Origin: Clostridia bacterium
Lineage (GTDB): Bacteria; Bacillota; Clostridia; Oscillospirales; CAG-272
Length of the DNA: 60,513 nucleotides
NCBI GenBank assembly: GCA_017411605.1
Contig: JAFQPR010000078.1
Location: 1-60,513, forward strand
Direction of reading: 5' to 3'
How positions within the stretch are numbered: position 1 is the first letter of the stretch; every line of letters begins with the position of its first letter. The translations under genes and the position numbers were made by a program. Below the pieces are notes generated by a model. That model was not told the origin of the DNA. It was given only the letters and a program-made list of their open reading frames with translations, and made no database searches. Below, piece after piece: positions 44,179 to 51,484 of the stretch.

Positions 44179-44595
44179 ATGAAAAAAATTACTGTTGCGG
44201 TCGTGCTTGACGATAATGAAGGTATGCTCCTCTTTGGTAAAAGACAGAGTAGAGATAGAGTTATGATTGCCGAATTTGTTGAATCGGCAGGCAGCTCACC
44301 GATATACGTCAGCGACTTTTCAAAAATCCTTTTTGAGAGCTATGATAGCGTTAATATGTGCAAAAATCCTCTTGAGGAAGCGCCCGACGGAGCCGTTTGC
44401 TTTATTGAAAACTATTCGCTCTCACCATATCTTGATATAATAGATACCTTGATTATTTACAGATGGAACAGGCTGTATCATTCCGATGTTAAATTTGACG
44501 TCAATGTGAAGAATGCCGGCTATAAGCTTGTCAGTACTGCGGAATACGTGGGAAGCTCTCACGATAAAATAACCAAGGAGATATACAAAAAATGA
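44179..44595 (+). CDS. Small conserved protein of unknown function
   Basis: 138 residues, no signal peptide or membrane helix. The opening ITVAVVLDDNEGMLLFGKRQSRDRVM and the close SSHDKITKEIYKK look like a conserved clostridial family that I cannot name with confidence. The sequence has a Rossmann-like alternation of strands and helices. The ATG at 44179 has AGG 5 bp upstream, and a GTG at 44173 is an alternative. It overlaps the next gene by 4 bp. Confidence 0.65.
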   Translation: MKKITVAVVLDDNEGMLLFGKRQSRDRVMIAEFVESAGSSPIYVSDFSKILFESYDSVNMCKNPLEEAPDGAVCFIENYSLSPYLDIIDTLIIYRWNRLYHSDVKFDVNVKNAGYKLVSTAEYVGSSHDKITKEIYKK

Positions 44596-45551
44596 AGCAT
44601 AATTTTGTGAAAGCTCTATTATCACTGTTCGTCATTTTATCGTTGCTCTTTGGTATAGCTTCGTGCGTTCCCGCAGACGAGTCCGGTAAAACGGGCGGAT
44701 ATGAGAGTATAGAGCTGAAGCTCGACGGTGTCGATCCTATAACCGTTCCGGGATTTTCGGGAACAGAGTTTTATATACTCAATAATAATCAGCCTTTCTT
44801 CGAGGATGATGAGATAGTAACGGAGTCCTATGAAAAGTATTATCCTCTTGATGCCCTCGGCAGATGCACGTTGACTATTGCTTGCATAGGTAAAGATCTT
44901 ATGCCTACCGAGGATAGGGGAGATATCGCCTCTGTCAAGCCTTCGGGCTGGGTCCAGGCAAAATACGATACTGCCGTTATCAGCGGCGGATATCTATATA
45001 ACAGAAGTCATCTTATCGGCTTCCAGCTTACGGGCGAGAACGATAACGAAGAGAATTTGATCACGGGTACCCGTTTTATGAACGAGGCTATGATTCCCTT
45101 TGAAAATCAGATAGCTGACTACATAAAAGAAACAGATAACCACGTAATGTACAGAGTTACGCCGATATTCGTCGGTAACGATCTTGTTGCCGCGGGTGTT
45201 GTTATGGAGGCTTACTCGGTTGAGGACAAAGGCGACGGTATATCCTTTAACGTATTTCTCTATAATAATCAGCCGGGAATCACAATAGATTATCTGACGG
45301 GTAAATCCTGGCTCAGCGGCGAAGCACCCGATAATAGCGAAAGCGACAGCTCGGATGAAAATGATATAAATAACGGCAATAATGCCGAAGGGCAGACTTA
45401 TATTCTCAACACAAGTTCAAAGCTTATTCACGAATCAACTTGCGGAAATGCCGCAAAAATATCCGATAAAAACAGGGAAGAGTATACGGGTGATATAAAT
45501 TCACTCATAGAAGACGGATATAAGGAAGCGGGCTGCTGCCTTGGTAAATAA
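44592..45551 (+). CDS. Secreted DNA/RNA non-specific endonuclease
   Basis: 319 residues. A signal segment with IASC lipobox (Cys about 20) exports it. The nuclease domain (about 50-230) carries NRSHLIGFQLTGENDNEENLI, where His-Asn-type catalytic residues match streptococcal-type extracellular nucleases. A low-complexity Asp/Ser/Asn linker (about 250-275) leads to a C-terminal domain of about 45 residues with TSSKLIHESTC and a C-C pair, perhaps a small disulfide or metal module. It degrades extracellular nucleic acid, probably for nutrients or biofilm escape. A 4-bp overlap couples it to the unknown gene upstream. Confidence 0.85.
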   Translation: MKHNFVKALLSLFVILSLLFGIASCVPADESGKTGGYESIELKLDGVDPITVPGFSGTEFYILNNNQPFFEDDEIVTESYEKYYPLDALGRCTLTIACIGKDLMPTEDRGDIASVKPSGWVQAKYDTAVISGGYLYNRSHLIGFQLTGENDNEENLITGTRFMNEAMIPFENQIADYIKETDNHVMYRVTPIFVGNDLVAAGVVMEAYSVEDKGDGISFNVFLYNNQPGITIDYLTGKSWLSGEAPDNSESDSSDENDINNGNNAEGQTYILNTSSKLIHESTCGNAAKISDKNREEYTGDINSLIEDGYKEAGCCLGK

Positions 45552-45557
45552 TAAAAG

Positions 45558-45605
45558 AACGAGATAGATGCTGCATTTTTATGCAATGTCTACCTCGTTT
45601 TTTGT
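45558..45605. terminator. Bidirectional terminator
   Basis: Arms AACGAGATAGA (45558-45568) and TCTACCTCGTT (45589-45599) with one mismatch, followed by a T-run. It separates convergent genes. Confidence 0.75.
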
Positions 45606-45630
45606 TGTTCTTAAATGTCACCGTTTCTGT

Positions 45631-46551
45631 TTATTTTGAATAATGACCGATAATATCTTTTTCGTAGAGTTCGTCTATTTTCTTATAAAGCTCATCCTGA
45701 TTCCGTTTCTCGGCAACGAATCCGCGAATGAATCTTTCAAAAACAGGACGTCCCCAGTTTTCGGTGCGCACCTTTTCTTCCATAAGCGCCATTTTTTCCT
45801 CAAGCGGCTTTTTATAGTCTTTAATAAGCATATGCTCCGTACCAAAAATCGTGCGAAGCTTTCCAACTGTCAGTATCCATTCATCGAGATATTCGGGAAT
45901 AGGTGCTTCTTCGTCTATTTCAAGACCTTGATGAGCAAGGAAACACTTAGCTATAAGATAATATCCGTGGGGAAGAGGATGAACTCTGTCGGGAGAATAA
46001 ACGGGTTCAGTTTCCGTTTCAAGCATTTGGGATAGAAATGCGTGATAATCGCAGAGCTCTATACTGTTTTCTTTTGCAAAAGCGCGAATAAAGTCGGCAT
46101 ATCCAAGCATTATAGCATATCCGCCGCGGTAGCCGGGATTTTCTCCGGGAGTATATTCGTCATACGGAGCAGGGGTGCAAATTATCATTTTTATTCCGTG
46201 GGAGGTGAGCAGATCATAGCTCTCCTTAACGTTCTTTTTATAGTTCTCAAAGGCAGCTTTCAGCTTATTAAGTCTGGAAACGCTGCGAGGCTCGCCGAGC
46301 AGATCTCGCTGAGAATCGTTAACGCCAAAGGCAACTACCGCATGAGTCGGCTTATGTGAAAGCACGTCGTCCTCGAAAAAATTGATAAGCGAGCGGTATG
46401 ATCCTCCGGACGTACCGCAGTTAAAGAAGCGTACGTCACTATTGGGAAAATACTTATTATAATGATCGATAATTCTTGGTAGTGTTTGATTTGCGGCAAC
46501 AAGACTGTCACCGATAAAGCATACTCTGGCTCCGTTTTCAAATCTATTCAT
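45631..46551 (-). CDS. SGNH/GDSL-type hydrolase
   Basis: 306 residues. Block I GDSLVAANQ (Ser about 16), Gly in TSGGSYRS, block III VAFGVNDSQ (Asn) and block V Asp-x-x-His in SPDRVHPLPHGY are all visible, so the esterase active site is complete. There is no signal peptide. Relatives de-esterify polysaccharides, lipids or peptidoglycan. A C-terminal 90-residue helical extension (about 215-306) is longer than the minimal fold. AGGAGAG precedes the ATG. Confidence 0.88.
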   Translation of the reverse strand: MNRFENGARVCFIGDSLVAANQTLPRIIDHYNKYFPNSDVRFFNCGTSGGSYRSLINFFEDDVLSHKPTHAVVAFGVNDSQRDLLGEPRSVSRLNKLKAAFENYKKNVKESYDLLTSHGIKMIICTPAPYDEYTPGENPGYRGGYAIMLGYADFIRAFAKENSIELCDYHAFLSQMLETETEPVYSPDRVHPLPHGYYLIAKCFLAHQGLEIDEEAPIPEYLDEWILTVGKLRTIFGTEHMLIKDYKKPLEEKMALMEEKVRTENWGRPVFERFIRGFVAEKRNQDELYKKIDELYEKDIIGHYSK

Positions 46552-46577
46552 TTTATTACTCTCCTACGTATAACTAT

Positions 46578-47117
46578 TTATAGCTTTGCAAGCTTTTTTA
46601 GTGTCAGGTCCCGTTCTTCTTTAATCTCAATACCCAGGTGTTCTGCCATTTTAACTGCGTACCAGGCGTTTTGCATATCCGACGTTAAGTCAACCGCGCA
46701 TTTTCCGTCTTTGACGTAAAGAGCGATGATAACGTGTTTTTCATCCGTGTTTTCGACTTTTCTGACGCAAATGATATCTTCCCATAGAATTGTCTTTTTA
46801 AAGCATCCGCTAAAAGATTTAACGATAGTTTTATCGTCAAACGAGCATTTATATGAAAAAGATATTACAGAGAGGATAAGAAGCATCGCGCCAAGTACAA
46901 TAAATACTAAAAATAAATACCGTGTTTCGTGCTTGATAAATATCCAGAGAATAGAAAACACCGTAACGATGATGAAAGATACTGCTATTTCAATTATAGA
47001 TTTTTTTCGGTTACAGCAGACATTAAAGCTCGGCTTATAGTCGATATCGGGCATTTTCTCCGGTGTACCCCTAGCGTATCCCAGTATTTCGAGAATTAAT
47101 TCCGCAAAATATCCCAT
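46578..47117 (-). CDS. Small membrane protein with PH-like domain
   Basis: 179 residues. An N-terminal cytosolic segment, two membrane helices (about 42-62 and 68-88), and a beta-rich C-terminal domain (about 90-165, FDDKTIVKSFSGCFKKTILWEDI) that resembles bacterial PH-like domains. Function unknown. It has its own consensus promoter and SD (CGGAGA). The SGNH gene follows 26 bp downstream. Confidence 0.65.
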   Translation of the reverse strand: MGYFAELILEILGYARGTPEKMPDIDYKPSFNVCCNRKKSIIEIAVSFIIVTVFSILWIFIKHETRYLFLVFIVLGAMLLILSVISFSYKCSFDDKTIVKSFSGCFKKTILWEDIICVRKVENTDEKHVIIALYVKDGKCAVDLTSDMQNAWYAVKMAEHLGIEIKEERDLTLKKLAKL

Positions 47118-47147
47118 AAGATTCTCCGAGATTGTTTATTTGGCTTC

Positions 47148-47176
47148 AGTATATCACAAATAATATTTTCTGTCAA
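47148..47176 (-). promoter_or_regulatory. Promoter of the PH-like membrane protein gene
   Basis: On the minus strand TTGACA (47171-47176), 17 bp, TATACT (47148-47153). Confidence 0.75.
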
Positions 47177-47454
47177 TAAATACTTGTAGTTTCTAATAAA
47201 GGACAGGGAATTTCGCCTTTGGCGCGTATATCGTAAAAGGCAGATTTAAAATAAGGCCGCCTCAAATACAACTTGAGGCAGCCCTTGACGGTGTATAGTA
47301 AAATTCAATTTTGTGCAGCATAAGTCAATTAATTAGTTTTGAGTATTGCTGCTTTTGTTAAATGTGTTAGCACCTTTTGTTTGTGGCTATGACAAATATG
47401 CTAGCAAGTTTTTGTGTTATGTAACTTTCGGTAATATGTTGGCGCAAGGTATAA
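47177..47454. other. Intergenic region with repeat and hairpin
   Basis: No gene seen. It holds a 28-bp dispersed repeat (47201-47230, see also 48391-48419) and a hairpin (47255-47284, arms GCCGCCTCAA and TTGAGGCAGC) that resembles the terminator at 16718. The remainder is AT-rich. Confidence 0.6.
47201..47230. repeat. Dispersed repeat, copy 1
   Basis: GGACAGGGAATTTCGCC then TTTGGCGCGTATA; the second copy at 48391-48419 differs by one deletion and two substitutions. It contains the palindrome CGCC-TTT-GGCG. Confidence 0.6.
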
Positions 47455-48009
47455 TTATATTTTTTCCTGTGATGTAAGTATAAGTACTTCTATTTTGCGG
47501 CTTTTGCATCTTGTGCATTCGTAAATACAGAATACGAGCTCGTCCGTGATAAGATATTTATATGTCACGCCGTTAACAGTTCTTTTTTCTGTATGTTCTT
47601 TTGTTTCAAAAGAATAAGAGAAAATACGGTCGCATTTTTTGATAGCTCCGCAATTTTTGCAGCTTGAAACCAAATTTGGAAAAATAAAGCTACCGATAAC
47701 AAAACCTATGAATAATCCGAAAACAACAAGAACTCCACCGATCATTCCGTCTAAAAGAAGTGTTGGTAAGAGAATAATCGCAGGTAGTAAGCATACGCAC
47801 AAAAAGCCTATATAGGGATGTGTGATGAATAAAAATCTAAGAATTTTGTCTAGAGTATTAACCTCATAGTTATCAATCGCACTATTATATTCGGCGATTT
47901 TTTCCGTTGTTATCCATTCTTCCTCGCTTTCTTCCGCAATGGCGTCCGAAAGTTCTTTGAGTTCTTCTTCGCTGTACTTATGTGTTAGTATTTGTTTTAA
48001 TTTTGCCAT
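47455..48009 (-). CDS. Small membrane protein with two CxxC pairs
   Basis: 184 residues. A helical N-terminal acidic domain (about 1-60), two membrane helices (about 66-90 and 95-120), then a C-terminal cytosolic domain with two Cys pairs, CKNCG (about 128) and CTRCK (about 168), which together can form a zinc ribbon. No family recognised. The start at 48009 has AGGAGG 5 bp upstream. A terminator-like hairpin directly before this SD suggests attenuation. Confidence 0.7.
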   Translation of the reverse strand: MAKLKQILTHKYSEEELKELSDAIAEESEEEWITTEKIAEYNSAIDNYEVNTLDKILRFLFITHPYIGFLCVCLLPAIILLPTLLLDGMIGGVLVVFGLFIGFVIGSFIFPNLVSSCKNCGAIKKCDRIFSYSFETKEHTEKRTVNGVTYKYLITDELVFCIYECTRCKSRKIEVLILTSQEKI

Positions 48010-48034
48010 TTTAACCTCCTGTAAAATAAAAAAG

Positions 48035-48058
48035 TGCGCCAACGAGAGTCAGCGCACC
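48035..48058 (-). promoter_or_regulatory. Attenuator-like hairpin before the zinc-ribbon gene
   Basis: Arms GTGCGC (48035-48040) and GCGCAC (48053-48058); on the minus strand followed by TTTTTTATTTT and then, within a few bases, the AGGAGG of the 48009 gene. A terminator this close to a start codon is the usual attenuation layout. Confidence 0.55.
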
Positions 48059-48081
48059 GAAAAACGCAAACTCCAATTGTC

Positions 48082-48235
48082 GCCAAACAAATTTAAATAG
48101 AACTAGAGTATTACTACCATAATCATTTAAACGGAATTTGCACTTTTACCGAATATAATATGATTATGGCAAAAAAAGGTATAGTTATCCCCTAAAGAAA
48201 AAATACCTCTAATTCTACTATTAAATTTGTTTGGC
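48082..48235. repeat. Nested inverted repeat, MITE-like or leader RNA
   Basis: Outer arms of 15 bp, GCCAAACAAATTTAA (48082-48096) and TTAAATTTGTTTGGC (48221-48235), perfect. An inner pair CCATAATCAT (48117-48126)/ATGATTATGG (48160-48169) is also perfect, with imperfect matches between. The right arm holds an extra 30-nt branch with its own GGTAT/ATACC stem and a T7 run. No ORF. Either a MITE or the aptamer-like leader of the gene at 48009. Confidence 0.5.
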
Positions 48236-48348
48236 AATATTATTATATCACATTTTTTGAGATTTACAAGTGTTGAAAAGAAAATAATGAAATATGATTA
48301 TAGAAAATTGCATGAAGTGAAACCAATGGAGTAAGTTGAAAAAACGAA

Positions 48349-48599
48349 TTCAACCGCTCCCACAAAAACAAAAAGAGGATTTCCGGAAAAGGACGGGAAT
48401 TTCGCCTTTGGCGAATATACCCACACTCTGCGCCTGAAGAGCGAGCTCTTCGAACTTCGAGTGGGGTATGTGCACCCGATTCGCACCCGAGCTTGAGTGC
48501 AAACAAAGTGCGGTTACTGACTATGGTAGAAAGGGGAGCAAAAGTGCGTAGTGCGAGCGGGTTCAACCGCTCCCACAAAAACAAAAAGAGGATTTCCGG
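48349..48599. repeat. 38-bp direct repeats beside tRNA-Leu
   Basis: Copy 1 at 48349-48386 and copy 2 at 48562-48599, identical, starting TTCAACCGCTCCCAC and ending GAGGATTTCCGG, 213 bp apart. Copy 2 carries the left arm of the tRNA terminator hairpin; copy 1 has lost its partner arm. The spacing segment includes dispersed repeat copy 2 (48391-48419). Confidence 0.7.
48391..48419. repeat. Dispersed repeat, copy 2
   Basis: Matches 47201-47230 with one deletion and two substitutions, about 1.2 kb away in the same orientation. Confidence 0.6.
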
Positions 48600-48616
48600 T
48601 TGGAAATCCTCTTTTT
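48583..48616. terminator. Terminator after tRNA-Leu
   Basis: Arms AGAGGATTTCC (48587-48597) and GGAAATCCTCT (48602-48612) flanked by A5 and T5, so it works in both directions. It lies 3 bp beyond the tRNA CCA end on the minus strand. Confidence 0.85.
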
Positions 48617-48618
48617 GT

Positions 48619-48702
48619 TGGTGCGGGAGACGGGAATTGAACCCGTACGGTAAAACCACACGCCCCTCAAACGTGCGCGTCTGCCAGTTCCGCCACTCCC
48701 GC
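48619..48702 (-). tRNA. tRNA-Leu (anticodon GAG)
   Basis: 84 nt including an encoded CCA. Acceptor stem GCGGGAG/CTCCCGC, D-arm, anticodon stem CACGT/GCGTG with loop TTGAGGG giving anticodon GAG (codons CUC/CUU), a long variable arm as in type II tRNAs, and T-arm CGGGTTCAATTCCCG. A consensus promoter lies directly upstream and a terminator directly downstream, so it is a single-gene transcript. Confidence 0.96.
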
Positions 48703-48714
48703 AGAACATTGAGT

Positions 48715-48743
48715 ATTATATCATAAAGAAAATGAAAAGTCAA
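48715..48743 (-). promoter_or_regulatory. tRNA-Leu promoter
   Basis: On the minus strand TTGACT (48738-48743), 17 bp, TATAAT (48715-48720), 13 bp before the mature 5' end. Confidence 0.8.
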
Positions 48744-48857
48744 GTGGTTTTTGAAAGTTTTTTAAAAATATTTTTTGAAATTATTTAAAATATTTTTCTC
48801 TATACTTTTTCTCATTCTTTTCGTTTTTTTATTGTTTGTTCTCCTCTAAAAAACAAA

Positions 48858-48888
48858 AAGACCGACTCGAAATACCCGAATCGGTCTT
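48858..48888 (-). terminator. Terminator of the acyltransferase gene
   Basis: Arms AAGACCGA (48858-48865) and TCGGTCTT (48881-48888); a T-run follows on the minus strand, 8 bp after the stop. Confidence 0.8.
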
Positions 48889-48895
48889 CTTTAAA

Positions 48896-49642
48896 TTATG
48901 AAATCTTGGATTTCTTTTTGTCATCTGCGGAGCTTGCGCTTTCGCCTTCATCAAACTTCATCTTACCAAGCGCGTTGCATCTGTCGCAAAGCGTTTTTGC
49001 AATCTCGGCTCTGCTCATTCCGTCTTTTGCAAGCTCGGAATAGAGAATAGGCTTATCAATAATATATGTAAGGTCGCTCTTTCTGAAATAGGTGACAAAT
49101 ATAGGAAGGTCAATTCCGCGCATTCGGCATACCTCCGCGAGCATAACAACTCCCTCGTGAAAGCCTTCGAGCTCCGCAAGATATCCATTATCGGAGCGCT
49201 CAGGGAAGGCAACGATGTTATTACCGTCCTTGATTGCCGCAACACTTTCACGCATAGTCTTTACGAGTCTTGCGTCGCGGTACGTGGAAATCAGATCAAG
49301 ACCGCTGTAGAAAAGATTTGTTAGAGGGCTTGCGATAAGACAGAAAAGACGCGCGAGATGAATATTCCAATGCTTCTTTTCGTGATAGTAAACCTTCGTC
49401 TGATATTTATAAAGCGAAATAAGTCCCGAATTCATCTCGGATGCGCCCCACATGCGAATAGGTCTGTCAAGATATATCTCAAGCGACATAGGAGCATCTG
49501 TACCTTCGTGGTTACTTATAATAAGAGCACCGCCCGTAATCTCTTCTCCGAGGTAAACAAACTTCGGCTCTTTATATCTTAATTTCATAATTTTCTTCAA
49601 GGCTCTGAAATATAATTTTCTTTTGTTGCGTTTATACTCCAT
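48896..49642 (-). CDS. 1-acyl-glycerol-3-phosphate acyltransferase-like protein
   Basis: 248 residues. PlsC-type fold: the NHx4D motif appears as NHEGTD near residue 45, though with one residue fewer between His and Asp than the canonical spacing, and a later FPERSDNG replaces the usual FPEGTRS. The altered motifs mean it may acylate something other than lysophosphatidate. One hydrophobic segment (about 95-115) could associate with the membrane. The start at 49642 has GGAGG 7 bp upstream. The C-terminal 20 residues are Lys/Ser-rich. Confidence 0.78.
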   Translation of the reverse strand: MEYKRNKRKLYFRALKKIMKLRYKEPKFVYLGEEITGGALIISNHEGTDAPMSLEIYLDRPIRMWGASEMNSGLISLYKYQTKVYYHEKKHWNIHLARLFCLIASPLTNLFYSGLDLISTYRDARLVKTMRESVAAIKDGNNIVAFPERSDNGYLAELEGFHEGVVMLAEVCRMRGIDLPIFVTYFRKSDLTYIIDKPILYSELAKDGMSRAEIAKTLCDRCNALGKMKFDEGESASSADDKKKSKIS

Positions 49643-49770
49643 AATAAATTCCTCCGTAAATGCCTTATGCATACTTGAATATTTTACTACGAAATCTCTT
49701 AAAAATCAACCCTTTTCGCAAAAGAAACAAAAATTACCAATTTAAAAGTTAGCTTTTTTAAAAAATTCTA

Positions 49771-49799
49771 TTGAAGTTTATGAGAGGATTTGTTAAAAT
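49771..49799 (+). promoter_or_regulatory. Promoter of the trypsin-like lipoprotein gene
   Basis: TTGAAG (49771-49776), 17 bp, TAAAAT (49794-49799). Confidence 0.6.
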
Positions 49800-49829
49800 A
49801 GTATCAGTAAAAAAGAAAGACGAGCGCTT

Positions 49830-50783
49830 ATGAAACCGAGAAAAATAATAATTTTATTGATTATTTTGATTACACTTGTATCTGCATTGACTTCTTGTAA
49901 AAAAATAGATATCACCGAGCAAGAGGGCGCAAGCGTAACGTACGTTTATAATAATGGAGATGAAAACAAAACCGAAGATATTCCGCTTTTGGGATTAAAA
50001 AAGCCCGAGGATCCAAAAAAGGACGGATATAATTTCATTGGGTGGTGCACCGATGCTGAGCTTACAGATTTTTATAGCTTTAAAGGAGTACCCCAAACCG
50101 ATATTACTCTTTACGCCAAGTGGGAAATAAATCAAACCGAGCTTTTGGAGCAGGTGAATACAGAGGCAGCGCTGTTTAACGTAAAGGTGACTGCAGCGAC
50201 CATAGATATTCTGAATAAACGAACAACGCAGGGAAGCGGAGTAATATTCTATAAGGATTCGGGATTCTATTATGCCCTTACCAATTATCACGTAGTTTAT
50301 TCCGGCTTGGAGCTTGGAAAAAAGTACTATACTTATGACGTATACGGCAATGAATATAACGCCGAAATTATAGTGGGAGACCCAAAATACGATCTTGCTA
50401 TAATCAGATTTCCTCAAAAATCCGGAATAAAGCTCTCTGTAGCAAAAATTGACAAAAGAATACCGTCGAACAAAGAAACTCTCATATGCTTAAGCTCACC
50501 AAGCGGAAGATTTAATGCGGTATCATTCGGCAATGCCGTTAATTATAAGAGTGTTGAAATAAATAACGAGAGTGGCTCAAGTCAAATAGATTTTGACGTA
50601 CTGTGGCTTGATGCTTATGCCGAACAAGGCTCGTCGGGCGGTATGGTACTGGATACCGACCTAGAAATAGTTGGGATAGTTTATGCTGTCGCAACCTCAA
50701 ACGGCGAGTTCAAATACTCGCTCGCGGTACCGGCGGAAAAAATCAATGAATTCTTAATAATGAATGAAGATTTATATAAATAA
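49830..50783 (+). CDS. Trypsin-like serine protease lipoprotein with InlB repeat
   Basis: 317 residues. The LTSC lipobox anchors Cys23. One InlB/Flg_new-type repeat (about 32-98, DPKKDGYNFIGWC to LYAKWE) precedes a DegP-like protease domain (about 110-310) with catalytic His154 (NYHVV), Asp188 (KYDLAII) and Ser269 (EQGSSGG). There is no PDZ domain, so it differs from HtrA. It probably works on the outer face of the membrane on surface proteins. It is monocistronic, with a promoter upstream and the metal-resistance promoter just downstream. Confidence 0.86.
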   Translation: MKPRKIIILLIILITLVSALTSCKKIDITEQEGASVTYVYNNGDENKTEDIPLLGLKKPEDPKKDGYNFIGWCTDAELTDFYSFKGVPQTDITLYAKWEINQTELLEQVNTEAALFNVKVTAATIDILNKRTTQGSGVIFYKDSGFYYALTNYHVVYSGLELGKKYYTYDVYGNEYNAEIIVGDPKYDLAIIRFPQKSGIKLSVAKIDKRIPSNKETLICLSSPSGRFNAVSFGNAVNYKSVEINNESGSSQIDFDVLWLDAYAEQGSSGGMVLDTDLEIVGIVYAVATSNGEFKYSLAVPAEKINEFLIMNEDLYK

Positions 50784-50808
50784 AATCAAAATTTTCTTAT
50801 TGAGTCTA

Positions 50809-50837
50809 TTGACATTTCCAAAAAAATATTATATACT
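50809..50837 (+). promoter_or_regulatory. Promoter of the metal-resistance operon
   Basis: TTGACA (50809-50814), 17 bp, TATACT (50832-50837), near consensus. The predicted start falls within the operator. Confidence 0.85.
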
Positions 50838-50840
50838 GAG

Positions 50841-50866
50841 AACAGTTGAACGGTTGTTCAACTGTT
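50841..50866. promoter_or_regulatory. ArsR/SmtB-type operator
   Basis: Perfect inverted repeat: AACAGTTGAAC (50841-50851), GGTT, GTTCAACTGTT (50856-50866). A partial third half-site TTCAACTGTT follows at 50866-50875. The core TTGAAC-N4-GTTCAA has the ArsR/SmtB style and lies just after the -10 box, where the adjacent regulator can block transcription. Confidence 0.8.
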
Positions 50867-50888
50867 CAACTGTTTTTTGGAGGTAAAT

Positions 50889-51242
50889 ATGAGTATAAAC
50901 GAAAAAGGGAATCGCAAGCATTCCTGCGAATGTGTCGGAGCGGTTGCGACGTTGCCCGATGAGGAGCTGATGTTTGAGCTGGCCGATTTTTTCAAGCTTT
51001 TCGGGGATAGTACTAGGATAAGGATACTAACTGCGCTCGACCGAACCGAGCTTTGCGTTTGCGAGATATCCGAGCTCTTGTCGATGACGAAATCCGCTGT
51101 GTCGCATCAGTTGAAGCTACTCAGGCAGAGCAATCTCGTAAAATGTGAGCGCCGCGGCAAACATATCTACTACGCGCTTGCAGATTCTCACGTAAGAGAT
51201 ATAATAGAAAAGGCACTCGAGCATATCGCGGAAGAGAACTAA
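50889..51242 (+). CDS. CadC/SmtB-like metal-sensing repressor
   Basis: 117 residues, ArsR family. The metal-release sites can be read: an N-terminal CEC near residue 13, the alpha-3 motif ELCVCEIS, and the alpha-5 motif D-x-H-x10-H-x2-E (DSHVRDIIEKALEHIAE) with exact SmtB spacing. So both the alpha-3N (Cd/Pb) and alpha-5 (Zn) sites are present, as in CadC. In family members metal binding frees the operator and allows expression of the export ATPase. The ATG at 50889 follows GGAGG by 5 bp; a longer TTG-initiated frame is less likely. It is the first gene of the operon. Confidence 0.92.
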   Translation: MSINEKGNRKHSCECVGAVATLPDEELMFELADFFKLFGDSTRIRILTALDRTELCVCEISELLSMTKSAVSHQLKLLRQSNLVKCERRGKHIYYALADSHVRDIIEKALEHIAEEN

Positions 51243-51268
51243 TAAGATTTAATAAAAGGAGAAAAATT

Positions 51269-51484
51269 ATGAAATACAAATTTACGGTAACAGGACTTGA
51301 TTGCCCTAACTGCGCGGCAAAGCTTGCCGATCTAATTGCAAAAAAGGATGGAATTGACTCCGCAAAGATCAATTTCTTAACCGAGAAGATAACTGTTGAA
51401 TCAACACTTGACGAAAAAGCGCTTCTTGACGTGCTTAATGTTGCGGCAAAGAAGTTTGATAAGGCTGTAAAAATCGAAAAATGA
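51269..51484 (+). CDS. Free-standing heavy-metal-associated (HMA) protein
   Basis: 71 residues. A ferredoxin-like metal-binding domain with the CxxC motif in GLDCPNCAAKL, the version with Asp before the first Cys seen in Zn/Cd ATPases. It overlaps the ATPase gene by 4 bp. Since the ATPase lacks an N-terminal HMA domain, this small protein probably replaces it as a metal-delivery or regulatory partner. AAGGAG lies upstream. Confidence 0.92.
   Translation: MKYKFTVTGLDCPNCAAKLADLIAKKDGIDSAKINFLTEKITVESTLDEKALLDVLNVAAKKFDKAVKIEK

Larger units (their letters stand above)
48236..48618. other. Intergenic region left of tRNA-Leu
   Basis: No gene is credible; an open frame here reads through the tRNA in the wrong sense. 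It holds two copies of a 38-bp direct repeat (48349-48386 and 48562-48599), the second copy of the dispersed repeat, and a terminator hairpin. Confidence 0.6.

Noticed and set aside
48264-48743. Open frame across tRNA-Leu on the minus strand
   Set aside because: It translates the tRNA itself and its flanking repeats; such frames are well-known artefacts.
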